From positions 5,208,001 to 5,272,000 of the forward strand of contig NZ_CP121451.1 of NCBI RefSeq assembly GCF_029689945.1: a DNA stretch of 64,000 nucleotides. Reading direction: 5' to 3'. The position numbers and the translations under genes are program-made. Positions 63,670 through 64,000 of the stretch are shown here, piece by piece (the first letter of the stretch is position 1; every line of letters starts with the position of its first letter). A model generated the notes under the pieces. The model searched no databases, was not told where the DNA came from, and worked only from the letters and a program-made list of their open reading frames with translations. The DNA comes from Paenibacillus amylolyticus. GTDB taxonomy: Bacteria; Bacillota; Bacilli; Paenibacillales; Paenibacillaceae.

Positions 63670-64000
63670 CTAATCAATCAGCTGTACACGTCGACGCGTT
63701 CTAGCTGATTCCAGACAGGCATCAATAACGCGCATGTTTTGTATGGTATTTTCCGGACTGAAAGGCAAGGCTGTGCCTTCAAGCACAGCTGCTGCAAAGG
63801 TCTCTGCCTGAAGAACATAGGAATTGGATACCGACACACGCTCCTCACGGCTGACCGAATCGGTATGAATGATGATCTGAGGTGGAATATCGCTGTTCTC
63901 CCAGCCAAACACTTTTGGCAGTTCAATCCGCCCCTCCGTCCCGAGAATCTCCATCTCCGCTCGCCCTGAAGCCCACATGCCACAGTCGAAGGTTAAGGCC
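63670..64000 (-). CDS. Gfo/Idh/MocA family oxidoreductase, C-terminal part (cut by window edge)
   Basis: Only the last 109 codons are in the window; the gene continues past position 64000. ALTFDCGMWASGRAEMEILG, then TEGRIELPKVFGWENSDIPP, and SYVLQAETFAAAVLEGTALP, then FSPENTIQNMRVIDACLESA, are typical of the C-terminal domain of Gfo/Idh/MocA dehydrogenases. The last helix carries the R-T-R-R-R ending. Substrate unknown. Third member of this family in the window. Confidence 0.83.
   Translation of the reverse strand, partial: ALTFDCGMWASGRAEMEILGTEGRIELPKVFGWENSDIPPQIIIHTDSVSREERVSVSNSYVLQAETFAAAVLEGTALPFSPENTIQNMRVIDACLESARTRRRVQLID

Overview
The window looks like chromosome of a Paenibacillus or a close relative. 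The evidence is several YesM/YesN-type sensor pairs beside sugar ABC transporters, secreted carbohydrate-active enzymes (a GH5 endoglucanase and a CE4 deacetylase with a CBM36-like module), a barnase-type secreted RNase, a YxdJKLM-YxeA-type peptide-sensing operon, YteA, and AGGAGG-type ribosome binding sites. No rRNA, tRNA, CRISPR array, transposase or phage module was seen.

Layout. 0-7.6 kb: sugar-binding lipoprotein with its sensor kinase and AraC-type regulator, then an AraC regulator divergent from a large FAD-dependent oxidoreductase. 7.8-20.8 kb: many small, mostly minus-strand enzymes (APH-like kinase, five GNATs, NUDIX, P-loop kinases including a TmrB-like one, DUF2691, DUF952, methyltransferase), with the GH5 and CE4 secreted enzymes among them. 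21-31.5 kb: a coherent sugar-uptake locus. A YtfQ/R/T/YjfF-type ABC importer with two binding proteins is divergent from a kinase, a regulator and a third, probably sensory, binding protein. 31.7-40 kb: GNAT, three DinB-superfamily proteins, acetamidase, a chloramphenicol-phosphotransferase-like protein, and a stretch of decayed genes. 40-45 kb: yxdJKLM-yxeA-type operon with a BceR-like operator. 45-53.9 kb: AT-rich array of unrelated, same-strand small genes separated by attC-like repeats. 54.5-57.8 kb: two Gfo/Idh/MocA dehydrogenases and a sugar isomerase, with a cre-like site. 58-64 kb: housekeeping-type genes (phosphoesterase, Rrf2, DivIVA-domain protein, YteA, HTH regulator, MFS exporter), a barnase homologue, and the end of another Gfo/Idh/MocA gene.

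Two points shape the reading. First, about a dozen genes are broken by single-base frameshifts, and nearly all are explained by one base missing from a mononucleotide run. The same kind of error also seems to have fused two ABC ATPases to their permeases. This looks like systematic homopolymer under-calling rather than real gene decay. Entries typed 'pseudogene' are broken as sequenced; most are probably intact in the organism. Second, the 45-53.9 kb region has the organisation of an integron-type gene-cassette array without an integrase in view. Its repeats are 111-157 bp, carry RYYYAAC/GTTRRRY-like ends, and have inner boxes that stay complementary with at least one compensatory change. This is the most interesting signal in the window.
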